This document shows positions 17,938-27,310 of a stretch of 64,000 nucleotides of DNA, in pieces; the first letter of the stretch is position 1; every line of letters begins with the position of its first letter. The stretch is taken from NCBI RefSeq assembly GCF_963667045.1, contig NZ_OY762934.1, forward strand, positions 4,842,501-4,906,500, read 5' to 3'. The DNA is from an uncultured Cohaesibacter sp. Its GTDB lineage: Bacteria > Pseudomonadota > Alphaproteobacteria > Rhizobiales > Cohaesibacteraceae. The translations under genes were made by a program, and so were the position numbers. The notes under the pieces were generated by a model. That model saw only the letters and a program-made list of their open reading frames with translations, did no database searches and was not told the origin of the DNA.

Positions 17938-17986
17938 TTAACAGTCTGTTAACCATTTCAGAAAACAATGGTTAAACAAGTTTTAA
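17938..17986 (+). promoter_or_regulatory. Two CtrA-type boxes before the transglycosylase gene
   Basis: TTAA (17938-17941) and TTAA (17949-17952) are separated by seven bases, and TTAA (17972-17975) and TTAA (17983-17986) are again separated by seven. TTAA-N7-TTAA is the binding consensus of CtrA, the cell-cycle master regulator. The boxes are 90-140 bases upstream of the likely translation start at 18075. TTAACCAT (17949-17956) and ATGGTTAA also form an inverted repeat. Confidence 0.65.
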
Positions 17987-18074
17987 CGATGTGAGTCTGT
18001 ACAAATCCGGTGTGCTTTATGTTGTCGCACCCAAGTGCACTTTGGGCACGTTAAACGCTTTCTTGGAGAACCCC

Positions 18075-19358
18075 TTGGCCAGCTCTGTTTCGTTCAACAA
18101 TTCGATCAGATTTCAGGCCGCCTTTGAAGAGGCGAGCCGGACGACCGGTACTGACTTCGAGTTTCTTCTGAATACGGCCAAGCGTGAGAGCAACTTCAAT
18201 GCTTCGGCCAAGGCCCCCACGTCTTCCGCTTCGGGTCTGTTCCAGTTTGTCGAGCAGACCTGGCTGGAGACCATGAAGCAATCCGGCCCCGAACTTGGCC
18301 TTGGCAATGTGGCTTCTCAGATCTCTCAAGCCGGTGACAAATATTATGTTCGGGATCCGGACGTGCGGCAGCAGATTCTGGATATGCGCAACGACCCCAA
18401 GGTCGCCGCCCTGATGGCTGGGGCCTATGCCCAGAGCAATCGTGAGCAGCTGAGCGAACAACTCAATCGGACGCCGTCGCAGGGCGAATTGTATGCGGCG
18501 CATTTCCTTGGAGCACAAGGCAGTGGCAAGCTGATCACGCTCGCCGAGAAAGCGCCGGACACGACTGCTGCGGCGGTGTTTCCCGCTCAGGCAGAAGCCA
18601 ACCGCAACATCTTCTATGACCGGCAGGGCAACGCCAGAAGCGTGTCCGAGGTCTATGACAATCTGGTTTCCACGGCGTCCTCCGAACCTGCTTCAACGAA
18701 GAAGAAGGGGCTGTTGGACATGCTTGGGCTGGGCAATCTGTTCAGCGCCAAGGAATCGACAAGGCAGGCGCAGCTGACCCGCAGCCCTGAAACGCCGGCC
18801 GTGCAGACGCACCATGTGGTGCAGTTGCAACAGGCCGAAGCGAGCACGCCTGTGATCAGTGACAGTCAGGAATCTCTTGAATCCTTCTTCTCGCAGCCAT
18901 TGCAGCGAGCGCTGCCCTCCCGCTATGGCCTGAGCTACATGCCCGAGAGTTCCGTGTCTGCCGTTGCGCGTGCGTCGCGTTATGGGACGGGGGATGACGG
19001 GGAACGGGCGGTCAATGAATCAAGTGGCGGCGTGCTGGCCAGCCGCTATGTCAGTCAGGGCACCGATGAGGTAACCGCCATTTCCGCAAGTGATGTTTCT
19101 GCTTCCGACATGCCGTTGCCGCGACGCAAACCGACAACGGCGGATGTCTATGTCAACGGCCTCAACGGTGCCATGCCGCAGGACAAGCTGCAATTAGGGT
19201 TGCCGGCCTCCTCAGCTACTGCAGCAACGCCGATCAATGTCCCTCTGGATCTGACGCGTCATGAGCGGCCGACGGCTGATGCGATCAAGCGCGCGGGTGC
19301 CATGGATCTGAGTGCTTTTCTCAATGGGGATGTCTTCAACTCGCGCGACAAGAGCTGA
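18075..19358 (+). CDS. Lytic transglycosylase (SLT domain) protein, probable CtrA target
   Basis: The 427-residue protein has an SLT-like lysozyme fold in its first 170 residues. The catalytic Glu is probably in LNTAKRESNFNASAKA, followed by SASGLFQFVEQTW and the later AYAQSNR and AAHFLGAQGSGKLI segments. The C-terminal half is polar and low in complexity. Such enzymes cut peptidoglycan, and here CtrA boxes suggest timing with the cell cycle or motility. The TTG at 18075 is chosen because GGAGA lies 5 bases before it; a GTG at 17991 is also in frame. No signal peptide is visible from this start. Confidence 0.85.
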   Translation: MASSVSFNNSIRFQAAFEEASRTTGTDFEFLLNTAKRESNFNASAKAPTSSASGLFQFVEQTWLETMKQSGPELGLGNVASQISQAGDKYYVRDPDVRQQILDMRNDPKVAALMAGAYAQSNREQLSEQLNRTPSQGELYAAHFLGAQGSGKLITLAEKAPDTTAAAVFPAQAEANRNIFYDRQGNARSVSEVYDNLVSTASSEPASTKKKGLLDMLGLGNLFSAKESTRQAQLTRSPETPAVQTHHVVQLQQAEASTPVISDSQESLESFFSQPLQRALPSRYGLSYMPESSVSAVARASRYGTGDDGERAVNESSGGVLASRYVSQGTDEVTAISASDVSASDMPLPRRKPTTADVYVNGLNGAMPQDKLQLGLPASSATAATPINVPLDLTRHERPTADAIKRAGAMDLSAFLNGDVFNSRDKS

Positions 19359-19544
19359 CCGGTCAGGTGTGCTCTGACAAAGTCTCTCAACCACTTTTCC
19401 ATTTATGGTGAACTGATCGTTAACAGTTGCTGGTCCAGAATGACTGCAAGCGTATGGGGGCTGATGCTCCCATTTTTGTAGTGCATGTTTTGGCTCTGAA
19501 AGGCCTGGTTTCGAATGGGCCTGATCGAGCGGGGACGAGTTGTA

Positions 19545-20699
19545 ATGATCGTAGCGAAGTTTCTCTCCTGGATAGAGACCGCGCCTGTTGATCGTCGCGC
19601 CGAAGCGACGAGTGCTCTTGCGCGAGCCTACCTCTATTCACCGCTTGATAAAGACGAAAAGGCGGCGGCTGAAACGGCTCTGACCATTCTTCTGGATGAT
19701 CCGGCTCCCGTGGTAAGGGAAGCTCTGGCGCAGGCTCTCAGGCAGTCTCCCTATGCGCCCCGACAAGTCATCCTGTCTCTGGTGCAGGATATCGATAGTA
19801 TCGCCATGCCGGTCGTTGCCTGTTCACCGGTTCTGCTCGACTCGGAGCTCGTTGATCTCGTCGCCGATCGTAGCCTTGCCATTCAGTGCGCTGTTGCGAC
19901 GCGCCCTTCGGTCAGCCCGGCACTGTGTGCTGCCATGTCCGAGGTTGCCGAAGCCGATGCCTGCTGTGTGATGCTGGAAAACCCCGGTGCTCAGATTGCC
20001 GTCTTCAGTCTGCGTCGTCTTGCCGAGCGGTTTGGTCAGAAGCCAGCCGTGCGCAACATGCTGCTGTCGCTTGATGGTCTTCCCATCGATATTCGCCAGA
20101 TGCTGATCGTGCAGCTTGGTGATGCCCTGCAGCAATTGAACCTGGTGCAATCCTTCGTCAGTTCCGAACGCCGGACGTCTCTCGTCAAGGATGCCTGCGA
20201 CAAGGCAACCATAGATCTGGCGTCTTGCTGTGCCCATGGCGACGAGTTGGAGGCTCTGGTGGAGCATCTGCGGCTGTCTGGCCAGTTGACGGCCGATCTG
20301 CTGATCCGTGCCCTGTGCATGGGCAATGTCGAGATGTTCGTCAAGGCTCTGGTCGGTCTGACCGCCCTCAGCGAGAAGCGGATCCGAGCCTGTGTCGCCG
20401 ATCCTTCGGAGGCGCTGGTGGTGACGCTGTGCAAGAAAGCCGGCATTTCCGAGCGGGTTGCTCCGGTCATCTTGTCGGCCCTGGACTCCTATCGCGAACT
20501 GCAGGACAGCATGGATAGCGATGTGACGACCAGCCATTTCGGGCGGGCAATGGTCGAACGTATTCTCAGCGACTATAACGACTATGCCGAAGATGAGCTT
20601 GATGATCTTCTGGCCCTGCTGCGGCGCTTTGCGACCCAGATTGCGCGTGACGAGGCGCGAGCGCTGACGGCTCGCTACAAGCAGATTTCCGCAGCTTGA
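19545..20699 (+). CDS. DUF2336 protein
   Basis: This 384-residue, mostly helical protein matches DUF2336. It shows HEAT-like repeats in the first half (LARAYLYSPLDKDEKAAAETALTILLDDPAPVVREALAQAL and similar). DUF2336 proteins are widespread in alphaproteobacteria, often near signalling genes, without a settled function. The ATG at 19545 follows a GGGGACG, and an ATG at 19515 is an alternative. The next two genes, on the opposite strand, encode an HPt protein and a receiver protein. Confidence 0.88.
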   Translation: MIVAKFLSWIETAPVDRRAEATSALARAYLYSPLDKDEKAAAETALTILLDDPAPVVREALAQALRQSPYAPRQVILSLVQDIDSIAMPVVACSPVLLDSELVDLVADRSLAIQCAVATRPSVSPALCAAMSEVAEADACCVMLENPGAQIAVFSLRRLAERFGQKPAVRNMLLSLDGLPIDIRQMLIVQLGDALQQLNLVQSFVSSERRTSLVKDACDKATIDLASCCAHGDELEALVEHLRLSGQLTADLLIRALCMGNVEMFVKALVGLTALSEKRIRACVADPSEALVVTLCKKAGISERVAPVILSALDSYRELQDSMDSDVTTSHFGRAMVERILSDYNDYAEDELDDLLALLRRFATQIARDEARALTARYKQISAA

Positions 20700-20855
20700 G
20701 CGCGCGTTCGGCGCGGGTGTCCTTCAAGGCGCAAAACCGATACTGGATGGCAAGGGGCAGGTTTGCCCCTGCGGTTGGACGCGGGCAGGCGAGCATCTCC
20801 TGAGCTGGCAAAAGATGCTGGCATCAAACCGGTGCTGGTCAGTCCAGTGAAATGG

Positions 20856-21365
20856 TCAGCCTTCGTTTTCCGATGGATCGGTGTCGGTGTTTTGGGCAAT
20901 ATAGTCTGCGGACAGCACGCTCAGTTCCTCGGCCAGCTGTTTGCCGATGGCATTGTCCTCTTCACGTGCACCTTCCTTGACCACGGCAGTGATGGCCTGT
21001 ACATGCTTGCGCAGCAGCTCAACAGGCAATTTGTCCGGGTCCGGGATATGCTCGATGAGGTCGCACATGGAACCGGCAATCAGACCCGCCAACGGGAAGC
21101 CCATAGTGTAGGCCTGCCCCCTGATGTCGTGGCAGGAGCGAAAGAGCTTGTCCAAATTCTCTTCCGACAGACCGGCTTTTTCGGCCAGTTCCCAGGAATA
21201 TTGGAGCTTGGCGATTTCGTCGCGCATCCAGTTGCCAAAATTGAGGGACAGGCGCTCCATGGCCTGTTCAGCCTTGGCAACCGGATCAAAGCCACTGCCG
21301 TTCGGCAGAATCTTGATCTTCTTTCTCAAGTCGACTTTGGGCTTGATGATCTCATAGTCGGCCAT
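20856..21365 (-). CDS. Stand-alone HPt (histidine phosphotransfer) protein
   Basis: The 169-residue protein contains an HPt core with the phospho-accepting His in SCHDIRGQAYTMGFPLAG near residue 79. The first 45 residues and the acidic tail (DTDTDPSENEG) lie outside the domain. HPt proteins relay phosphate between receiver domains. It lies just downstream of the receiver-protein gene on the same strand (55 bases), so the two could be relay partners. No hybrid kinase is adjacent. Confidence 0.85.
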   Translation of the reverse strand: MADYEIIKPKVDLRKKIKILPNGSGFDPVAKAEQAMERLSLNFGNWMRDEIAKLQYSWELAEKAGLSEENLDKLFRSCHDIRGQAYTMGFPLAGLIAGSMCDLIEHIPDPDKLPVELLRKHVQAITAVVKEGAREEDNAIGKQLAEELSVLSADYIAQNTDTDPSENEG

Positions 21366-21420
21366 AGGATTTGTCCTTCGGGTTTAGGTCTCTTGTCGGA
21401 TTGCAAAGGGACATAAATGC

Positions 21421-21939
21421 TCAACCCGCCATTATTTGGGCAGAAGAGGCTTCGGATGAGCGGCGTTCGGCTCCCTTGTAGGAAAGGTTCGAAAAACGCC
21501 TGCGATCAGGTCCGAAAAACCCTCCCGCTTTCACAAAAAATCGCGGGTTGACAACACAGTTTGCGACACGGGCATACAAGGCATTGGCGGAAATCGGCTT
21601 GCAGAGAAATTCCGTCACGCCGGCATCGCGTGCTTCCATCACTTTTCTTTTTTCCGAATGCCCTGTCAACATGATTATCGGAACCGTCGGATTGGCAGAT
21701 GATTCAGGGTGACGCATCATGCGTGTCAGTTCTATGCCGGAGAAGATGGGCATGAACCAGTCGGTGATCACGATATCAGGCGAATTGATCTGAAACAGCT
21801 CAAGACCGGCTGCGCCATCCTCTGCCTCGGTCACTTCTCTAGCTCCGAAACCGTTGATGAGTGTGCGCACGACACGTCGCATATGGGCGTTGTCTTCCAC
21901 AATCAGAAAACGCAATTGTGAGAGGTCAACCTTGATCAT
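21421..21939 (-). CDS. Single-domain response regulator (CheY-like)
   Basis: The 172-residue protein is one receiver domain plus a basic tail. The acidic pocket is in FLIVEDNAHMRR, the phosphorylated Asp in IVITDWFMP, the Thr in IIMLTGHSEK and the Lys in FLCKPIS. The tail after residue 125 (FFGPDRRRF and YKGAERRSSE) is typical of a group of alphaproteobacterial receivers. It has no DNA-binding output. The ATG at 21939 fits the family; 22 further residues are open upstream. It is followed by the HPt gene. Confidence 0.9.
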   Translation of the reverse strand: MIKVDLSQLRFLIVEDNAHMRRVVRTLINGFGAREVTEAEDGAAGLELFQINSPDIVITDWFMPIFSGIELTRMMRHPESSANPTVPIIMLTGHSEKRKVMEARDAGVTEFLCKPISANALYARVANCVVNPRFFVKAGGFFGPDRRRFSNLSYKGAERRSSEASSAQIMAG

Positions 21940-22207
21940 CTTGTTAGGCCCTGTCTGTCGTTTCGCTGATTTTTCGCGCGCTTGTTCAAAGCCGGGGAAA
22001 ATCAAATTTACTATAACGATAGACAGTTAATGAAGGATTTCCTTCAAAAAGCTGCTGTTTTGAGGCTGATTGAGTAATAAACAGGACTTTGTAACGATGC
22101 CGCCATGGGACTGCTATGTTGCGGCCGGGTGCGAGAGGCGAGCGCGGAGAGAGGCTTTATTCAGTGCCAATTATTGGTTGCGGAGTCTGGTCATGGCAGG
22201 TTTTGGG

Positions 22208-22981
22208 TTAGTAGCGGAACTGTTCGGTGAGGATGCGCTCGGCCCAGCCATGTTCCGGGTCGAACATGATCTTGCAGGATTTCTCGCGGCTCTCAGAGAT
22301 CTCAACTTCCAGCACCGAGCGGATTTCAGCATGGTCGGCCACCGCACTCAGCGGGCGCTTCTTGGGCTCCTTGACGATCAGCTTGACTTTTGCGGTGTTG
22401 GGCAAAAGGGCACCGCGCCAGTGGCGAGGACGGAACGGGCTGATGGGGGTAAGAGCCAGAAGAGGCGAATCGATGGGCAGGATGGGCCCGTGCACGGACA
22501 GGTTATAGGCGGTGCTGCCAACCGGGGTTGCCACCAGAGCGCCGTCGCAAATCAGCTCTTCCATGCGGACCTTGCCGTCGATGCGGATTTCCATCTTGGC
22601 TGCCTGAGCGGTTTGCCGGAAGACGGAAATCTCGTTGATGGCCATGCCTTCATGCACCGAACCATCCGCAGTCAGGGCGCGCATGATGAGTGGCCGGATC
22701 TCGGAAATCTCGGAATTGTCGAGCCGATCGAGCAGGCTGTCTTCGGAGTATTCGTTCATCAGAAAGCCGATCGAGCCGCAATTCATGCCGTAGATCGGAA
22801 TCTGGCTGTTCATGTTGCCGTGCAGGGTCTGCAACATCAGTCCGTCGCCGCCGAGGGCAACAATGACATCAGCCTGCTCGGAAGGGACGGAGCCGTAAAT
22901 GTGGGTCAGCCGTTCTTTCGCTTCCAGCGACTCTTCGGTTCCGCTGGAAATGAAGGCTATTTTCTGAAAGGGCCGTGACAT
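22208..22981 (-). CDS. nadK: NAD kinase
   Basis: NadK phosphorylates NAD to NADP. The 257-residue protein has the GGDG motif ([14 protein letters not shown], near residue 42), the NE/D segment [12 protein letters not shown] and the [19 protein letters not shown] region that lines the active site. The length is typical of the short alphaproteobacterial form. The ATG at 22981 is preferred to an open frame starting at 23068, whose extra residues are basic and unlike NadK. Confidence 0.95.
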   Translation of the reverse strand: MSRPFQKIAFISSGTEESLEAKERLTHIYGSVPSEQADVIVALGGDGLMLQTLHGNMNSQIPIYGMNCGSIGFLMNEYSEDSLLDRLDNSEISEIRPLIMRALTADGSVHEGMAINEISVFRQTAQAAKMEIRIDGKVRMEELICDGALVATPVGSTAYNLSVHGPILPIDSPLLALTPISPFRPRHWRGALLPNTAKVKLIVKEPKKRPLSAVADHAEIRSVLEVEISESREKSCKIMFDPEHGWAERILTEQFRY

Positions 22982-23187
22982 TTGCTCTGTCCGTTGTGTT
23001 CGCCGCCTGCGCGGCCTCCCGACAGCTGCGGGATCAAAATTGCTTTCCTGCTTCCTCAGCCGGAGCATTGGTCAGGACTGTCGACTTCTGTATTCTTTGT
23101 CCACTTCCCGTAGTACTGGACGCATTATGCTTTAGTGGAGTAGCACGAATGTAGATGATTTCCAATGACGATAGGGGGATGGCAAAC

Positions 23188-23449
23188 ATGAAAAATGATG
23201 AAATCTTGCTGCTTTATGGGACTTGTCACCGATGGTGAAACGGCGCGCTCCATCGGATGTTCCCTGCTTGAGGCAAAACTGGTTGCCTGTGTCAACATCC
23301 TAACAGGGATGACAGCGCTCTTTCAATGGCAGGATCACTTGGTGGAATATGGCGAGGTTGTCCTGATCGCCAGAAGCCGGTGTGGCGTCTGGGATGAGGT
23401 GGCGCGGCTTCATGAACCGGGTGCGGACGGAGATGACGTCAACGGGTGA
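23188..23449 (+). pseudogene. Frameshifted and truncated cutA remnant
   Basis: An ATG at 23188 after a GGGGG reads EILLLYGTC and stops at 23236. A second frame continues from 23231 with DGETARSIGCSLLEAKLVACVNILTGMTALFQW and then VEYGEVVLIARSR. Together they match the CutA (divalent-cation tolerance) fold in order. The switch between frames at about 23224-23231 is a one-base shift. The C-terminal third, normally with a HxYxxP-type motif, is not recognisable, and the frame ends at 23449. Confidence 0.65.
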
Positions 23450-23550
23450 TGATGACACCCGGAAGGATCCTTTGCCTTGCAAGATCGCACCAGCGGGTGC
23501 ATGACCTTTACCATCATTTATTGTCAGGAACGACCGAATTGGAGAATTGC

Positions 23551-24141
23551 ATGCTTGATCGGCACGAACTGCTTTCGCGGGAAACCTTTTTGACCCTCGA
23601 CAAGGGGACCATTGATCAGACAACGGTGCGTACGGTGCATGGGGATGGGCGCGAGCATGTCATTTCCGAACCAGTCTGGTCGGATCGGGATTCGATTGCC
23701 GTCCTTCCCTATGATGCCGAGACGCGGACGGTTCTGCTGGTCAGGCAGATGCGGACGGCGGTCTTTCTGCGCGACAAGGGCATGATCCTTGAGGCCTGCG
23801 CCGGCGGGATCGAGGCAACCGACGGGTCGGTCGAGGAAGCCTGTCGGCGGGAGGCGGCCGAGGAGCTTGGGGTGACGCTTGGCACATTGGAACAGGTGGC
23901 TCAGGTTTTCATCAACCCCGCCCGGATGGTGGAAAAGGCCAACCTGTTTCTGGCAAGCTATCAGTCTGGTCAACAGCATCCGGAGGATCGTCAGCAGGAT
24001 GAAGACGAAGATATTGAAGTTGTTGAAGTATCCATCGACGACCTGAAGAATTGGCTGGGACGGGGCACCATTCGCTGCCCACGGCTTCTTATGCTTTCAC
24101 AGTTTTTGCTATCAAGGATCAATGCCACATCTGAAGCGTGA
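23551..24141 (+). CDS. Nudix hydrolase, NudK-like
   Basis: The 196-residue protein has a Nudix region ILEACAGGIEATDGSVEEACRREAAEELGV near residues 90-120, with the RE..EE metal-binding core. Before it, IAVLPYDAETRTVLLVRQMR and after it, VFINPARMVEKANLFLASY resemble GDP-mannose/ADP-sugar pyrophosphatases of the NudK type. A GGAG seven bases before the ATG at 23551 decides the start. It follows the cutA remnant by about 100 bases. Confidence 0.88.
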   Translation: MLDRHELLSRETFLTLDKGTIDQTTVRTVHGDGREHVISEPVWSDRDSIAVLPYDAETRTVLLVRQMRTAVFLRDKGMILEACAGGIEATDGSVEEACRREAAEELGVTLGTLEQVAQVFINPARMVEKANLFLASYQSGQQHPEDRQQDEDEDIEVVEVSIDDLKNWLGRGTIRCPRLLMLSQFLLSRINATSEA

Positions 24142-24474
24142 GCTTGGCTATCTGGTATCTTGGCAAAAACTGCAATTATCAAGATCGTCGATAATCAAAA
24201 CTATAGAGCCCAGCGCGGCTCTGGAAAATTTATTTCTGAATTTCACATGAATTTGATTATTTTGTTCTAAATGAGGTGAATAATTTTCAATAAGTGATTG
24301 CTTTTCTCTTCAGTTTGTATTCGACTTTTGCGTGTGCTGTTTGCTGCAGCCACAGGGGGGCTCCTGACAGGCTCTGCAGACGTCAGGCTAGATGAGATGT
24401 GTCCGTCATCAGGCGAGACACACTTCTTTTTGCCAGCACCTTTTAATGAAAAAATTATGAGAGGGATTCAAACA
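24142..24474 (+). promoter_or_regulatory. Leader region of the dpp operon
   Basis: The first 150 bases are AT-rich and probably hold the promoter. The rest has two hairpins: CCTGAC (24363-24368) with GTCAGG (24382-24387), and TGTGTC (24399-24404) with GACACA (24417-24422), the second followed by CTTCTTTTTG. The ORF that spans this stretch is not conserved-looking. Confidence 0.4.
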
Positions 24475-26067
24475 ATGAAGCTGCTTACCAAGGCTTTGGC
24501 TGCTACCGCTCTTGCTGCCGTGTTGTCTACGACAGCTCAGGCGAAGACACTGGTTTACTGCTCTGAAGGTAGCCCGGAAGGCTTTACTCCGGCACTTTAC
24601 ACGTCGGGCACGACCTTTGACGCGTCTTCGCACACCATCTTTAACAAACTCGTCGAATTTGAACGTGGCAGCACGAATGTTGTTCCTGGACTGGCAGAAA
24701 GCTGGGATGTTTCCGAAGATGGTATGGAATATACCTTCCATCTGCGCAAGGGCGTGAAATTCCACACGACCAAAGATTTTACTCCGAGCCGCGATTTCAA
24801 CGCCGATGACGTGATCTTCTCCTTCATGCGTCAGAAAGATCCGAACCATCCGTTCAACAAGGTCTCCGGCGGCACCTACGAATATTTCGGCGGCATGTCC
24901 ATGGACAGCCTGATCAAGGATATCGTCAAGGTTGATGATCATACCGTCAAGTTCGTTCTGAGCCAGGTTGAAGCTCCATTCATCGCCAACATGGCCATGG
25001 ACTTCGCTTCCATCGCTTCTGCCGAATATGCTGCCCAGGTTGAAAAGACCGGCAATCTCGACATGTTCGACCAGAACCCGGTCGGCACCGGTCCTTTCCA
25101 GCTCGTTGCCTATCAGAAAGACGCCGTTATCCGCTACAAGGCTTTTGCCGACTACTGGGGTGGCAAGGCTGCTATCGACGATCTGATCTTTGCCATCACG
25201 CCTGATGCTTCTGTCCGTTATCAGAAGCTGAAAGCTGGCGAATGCGACGTCATGCCTTATCCAAACCCTGCCGACATCGAAGCCATGAAGGCTGACCCGA
25301 ACATCAACATGATGGAACAGGCTGGTCTGAACGTTGGTTACCTCGCTTACAACAACGAGAACGACAAGTTCAAAGACGTTCGCGTTCGTAAAGCCCTGAA
25401 CATGGCAATCAACAAGAATGCCATTCTGGACGCTGTGTTCCAGGGGGCAGGCCAGGTCGCAAAGAACCCGATCCCGCCGACCATGTGGTCCTACAACGAC
25501 AAGGTTGTCGATGATCCATATGATCCGGAAGCTGCCAAGAAGCTGCTTGCCGAAGCTGGCGTTACCGGCATGAAAACCAACATCTGGGCCATGCCGGTTC
25601 AGCGTCCTTACAACCCGAATGCCCGTCGTATGGCCGAAATGATTCAGGCTGACTGGAAAGCCGTTGGTGTTGACGCAGAAATCGTTTCCTATGAATGGGG
25701 CGAGTATCTGAAACGGTCCGGTACTGGCGAGCACGAAACCCTTTTGATGGGCTGGACAGGCGACAATGGCGATCCGGACAACTTCCTGTATGTGTTGCTT
25801 GGCTGTGATGCCGTGAAATCCGGTTCCAACCGTGCAAGATGGTGCAACAAGGAATTCGACGATCTGCTGGTCAAGGCAAAGCAGACCACCGATATTGCCG
25901 AACGCACCAAGCTCTATGAAGAAGCTCAGGTTGTCTTCAAGCGCGAAGCACCTTGGGCTACCATTGCTCACTCGGTTGTCTTCATGCCGGTCAGCAGCAA
26001 GGTCCAGAACTACAAGATTGATCCGTTTGGCGGCCACATCTTCTACGGTGTGGATATCGACAAATAA
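24475..26067 (+). CDS. dppA: Dipeptide-type ABC transporter substrate-binding protein
   Basis: The 530-residue protein is a periplasmic cluster C binding protein (SBP family 5). It starts with a signal peptide cut near [12 protein letters not shown]. Signatures include [22 protein letters not shown], the ADDVIFSF helix and the [13 protein letters not shown] segment. DppA binds dipeptides (and haem in some species) for the DppBCDF complex. The codon choice is more biased than in neighbours, consistent with high expression. An attenuator follows, so it is made in excess over the permease. The exact ligand is inferred from family. Confidence 0.93.
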   Translation: MKLLTKALAATALAAVLSTTAQAKTLVYCSEGSPEGFTPALYTSGTTFDASSHTIFNKLVEFERGSTNVVPGLAESWDVSEDGMEYTFHLRKGVKFHTTKDFTPSRDFNADDVIFSFMRQKDPNHPFNKVSGGTYEYFGGMSMDSLIKDIVKVDDHTVKFVLSQVEAPFIANMAMDFASIASAEYAAQVEKTGNLDMFDQNPVGTGPFQLVAYQKDAVIRYKAFADYWGGKAAIDDLIFAITPDASVRYQKLKAGECDVMPYPNPADIEAMKADPNINMMEQAGLNVGYLAYNNENDKFKDVRVRKALNMAINKNAILDAVFQGAGQVAKNPIPPTMWSYNDKVVDDPYDPEAAKKLLAEAGVTGMKTNIWAMPVQRPYNPNARRMAEMIQADWKAVGVDAEIVSYEWGEYLKRSGTGEHETLLMGWTGDNGDPDNFLYVLLGCDAVKSGSNRARWCNKEFDDLLVKAKQTTDIAERTKLYEEAQVVFKREAPWATIAHSVVFMPVSSKVQNYKIDPFGGHIFYGVDIDK

Positions 26068-26077
26068 TCCGGTATCA

Positions 26078-26111
26078 GGTGGAGGTGGAATTTCCCGCCT
26101 CCACCCTTTTT
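26078..26111 (+). terminator. Intercistronic attenuator between dppA and dppB
   Basis: GGTGGAGG (26078-26085) pairs with CCTCCACC (26098-26105), followed by CTTTTT. It separates the binding-protein gene from the permease genes. Confidence 0.8.
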
Positions 26112-26289
26112 GTATCAGGCCTATGGAATATTCGGGATTGTTCCGCTAAAAGATGGCCTGAAGACTTGCCTCTCGACAGAAAAGCGCGGCACTTTGTTCG
26201 TGCGAATACAGAAAAAGAGATGTGCAAGAGGGCTGCTACACTGACAGGGAAGGGCGCAAGACCTTCTCTCAACCGGGCTGGCAATATCT

Positions 26290-27297
26290 ATGTTTGGTTT
26301 TATCATGCGCCGAGTTGGGATGCTTATTCCGACCTTTATCGGCGTGACGCTTGTTGCGTTTTTCTTCATTCGGCTTTTGCCGGGTGACCCAATTCTGCTG
26401 CTTGCTGGCGAACGCGGGATTTCCGCCGAGCGCTATGCCGAACTGCAGCATTCCTTCGGCTTCGACAAGCCGGTGATCATCCAGTATCTGAATTATCTCA
26501 TGGGCTTGTTCCATGGCGAATTCGGCATGTCGATGGTGACCCGCCGGCCGGTCTGGGACGAGTTCTTCGCCCTGTTTCCGGCGACACTTGAATTGTCCTT
26601 CGTGGCCATCATCATCGCCGTTCTTGTCGGCATTCCGGCTGGTGTGATCGCCGCCGTCAAGCGCGGGTCGTTCTTTGACCATTCGGTCATGACCGGTGCG
26701 CTCATCGGCTATTCCATGCCGATCTTCTGGTGGGCGCTGCTGGCCATTATCGTCTTTTCGGGATGGTTGCAGTGGACGCCGGTTTCGGGCCGGATTTCGG
26801 TGATGTATTTCTTCGAACCGGTGACCGGCTTCATGCTGATCGACTCCCTGTTGTCAGATCAGAGCGGCGCCTTCGGTTCCACCATATCCCACCTTATCCT
26901 GCCGTCCATCGTGCTGGCGACCATTCCTATGGCCGTGATTGCGCGCCAGACCCGGTCTGCCATGCTGGAAGTGCTCGGTGAGGATTATGTGCGAACCGCT
27001 CAGGCCAAGGGGCTGTCCAAGCTGCGGATTGTCGGGATGCATGCCTTGCGCAACGCGCTCATTCCGGTGGTGACGACGATCGGCCTGCAGGTCGGTGTGC
27101 TGATGGCAGGAGCCATTCTCACCGAGACCATCTTCTCCTGGCCGGGAATCGGCAAGTGGATGGTCGACAGTATTTCCCGCCGCGACTATCAGGTCGTGCA
27201 AGGTGGGCTTCTGATGATTGCCATGCTGGTGATGATCGTCAACCTGGTTGTCGACCTGCTCTATGGCTTGATCAACCCACGCATCCGGCACAGATAA
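26290..27297 (+). CDS. dppB: Dipeptide ABC transporter permease
   Basis: DppB is one of two membrane subunits of the importer. The 335-residue protein has the N-terminal segment of the DppB/OppB type (FIMRRVGMLIPTFIGVTLVAFFFIRLLPGDP) and about six membrane helices. The EAA-like coupling loop reads YVRTAQAKGLSKLRIVGMHALRNALIP near residue 240. It is followed by dppC after 13 bases. The ATG at 26290 is weak in ribosome site but gives the full N-terminal helix. Confidence 0.93.
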   Translation: MFGFIMRRVGMLIPTFIGVTLVAFFFIRLLPGDPILLLAGERGISAERYAELQHSFGFDKPVIIQYLNYLMGLFHGEFGMSMVTRRPVWDEFFALFPATLELSFVAIIIAVLVGIPAGVIAAVKRGSFFDHSVMTGALIGYSMPIFWWALLAIIVFSGWLQWTPVSGRISVMYFFEPVTGFMLIDSLLSDQSGAFGSTISHLILPSIVLATIPMAVIARQTRSAMLEVLGEDYVRTAQAKGLSKLRIVGMHALRNALIPVVTTIGLQVGVLMAGAILTETIFSWPGIGKWMVDSISRRDYQVVQGGLLMIAMLVMIVNLVVDLLYGLINPRIRHR

Positions 27298-27310
27298 AAG
27301 GGAGAGGGAA

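Noticed and set aside
23446-23550. Upstream extension of the Nudix gene
   Set aside because: A GGAG at the right distance supports the ATG at 23551, and the 35 extra residues overlap the cutA remnant and look unlike Nudix proteins.
24409-26037. 542-codon open frame opposite dppA
   Set aside because: The sense frame is a clear signal-peptide binding protein; the antisense frame has no recognisable domain.
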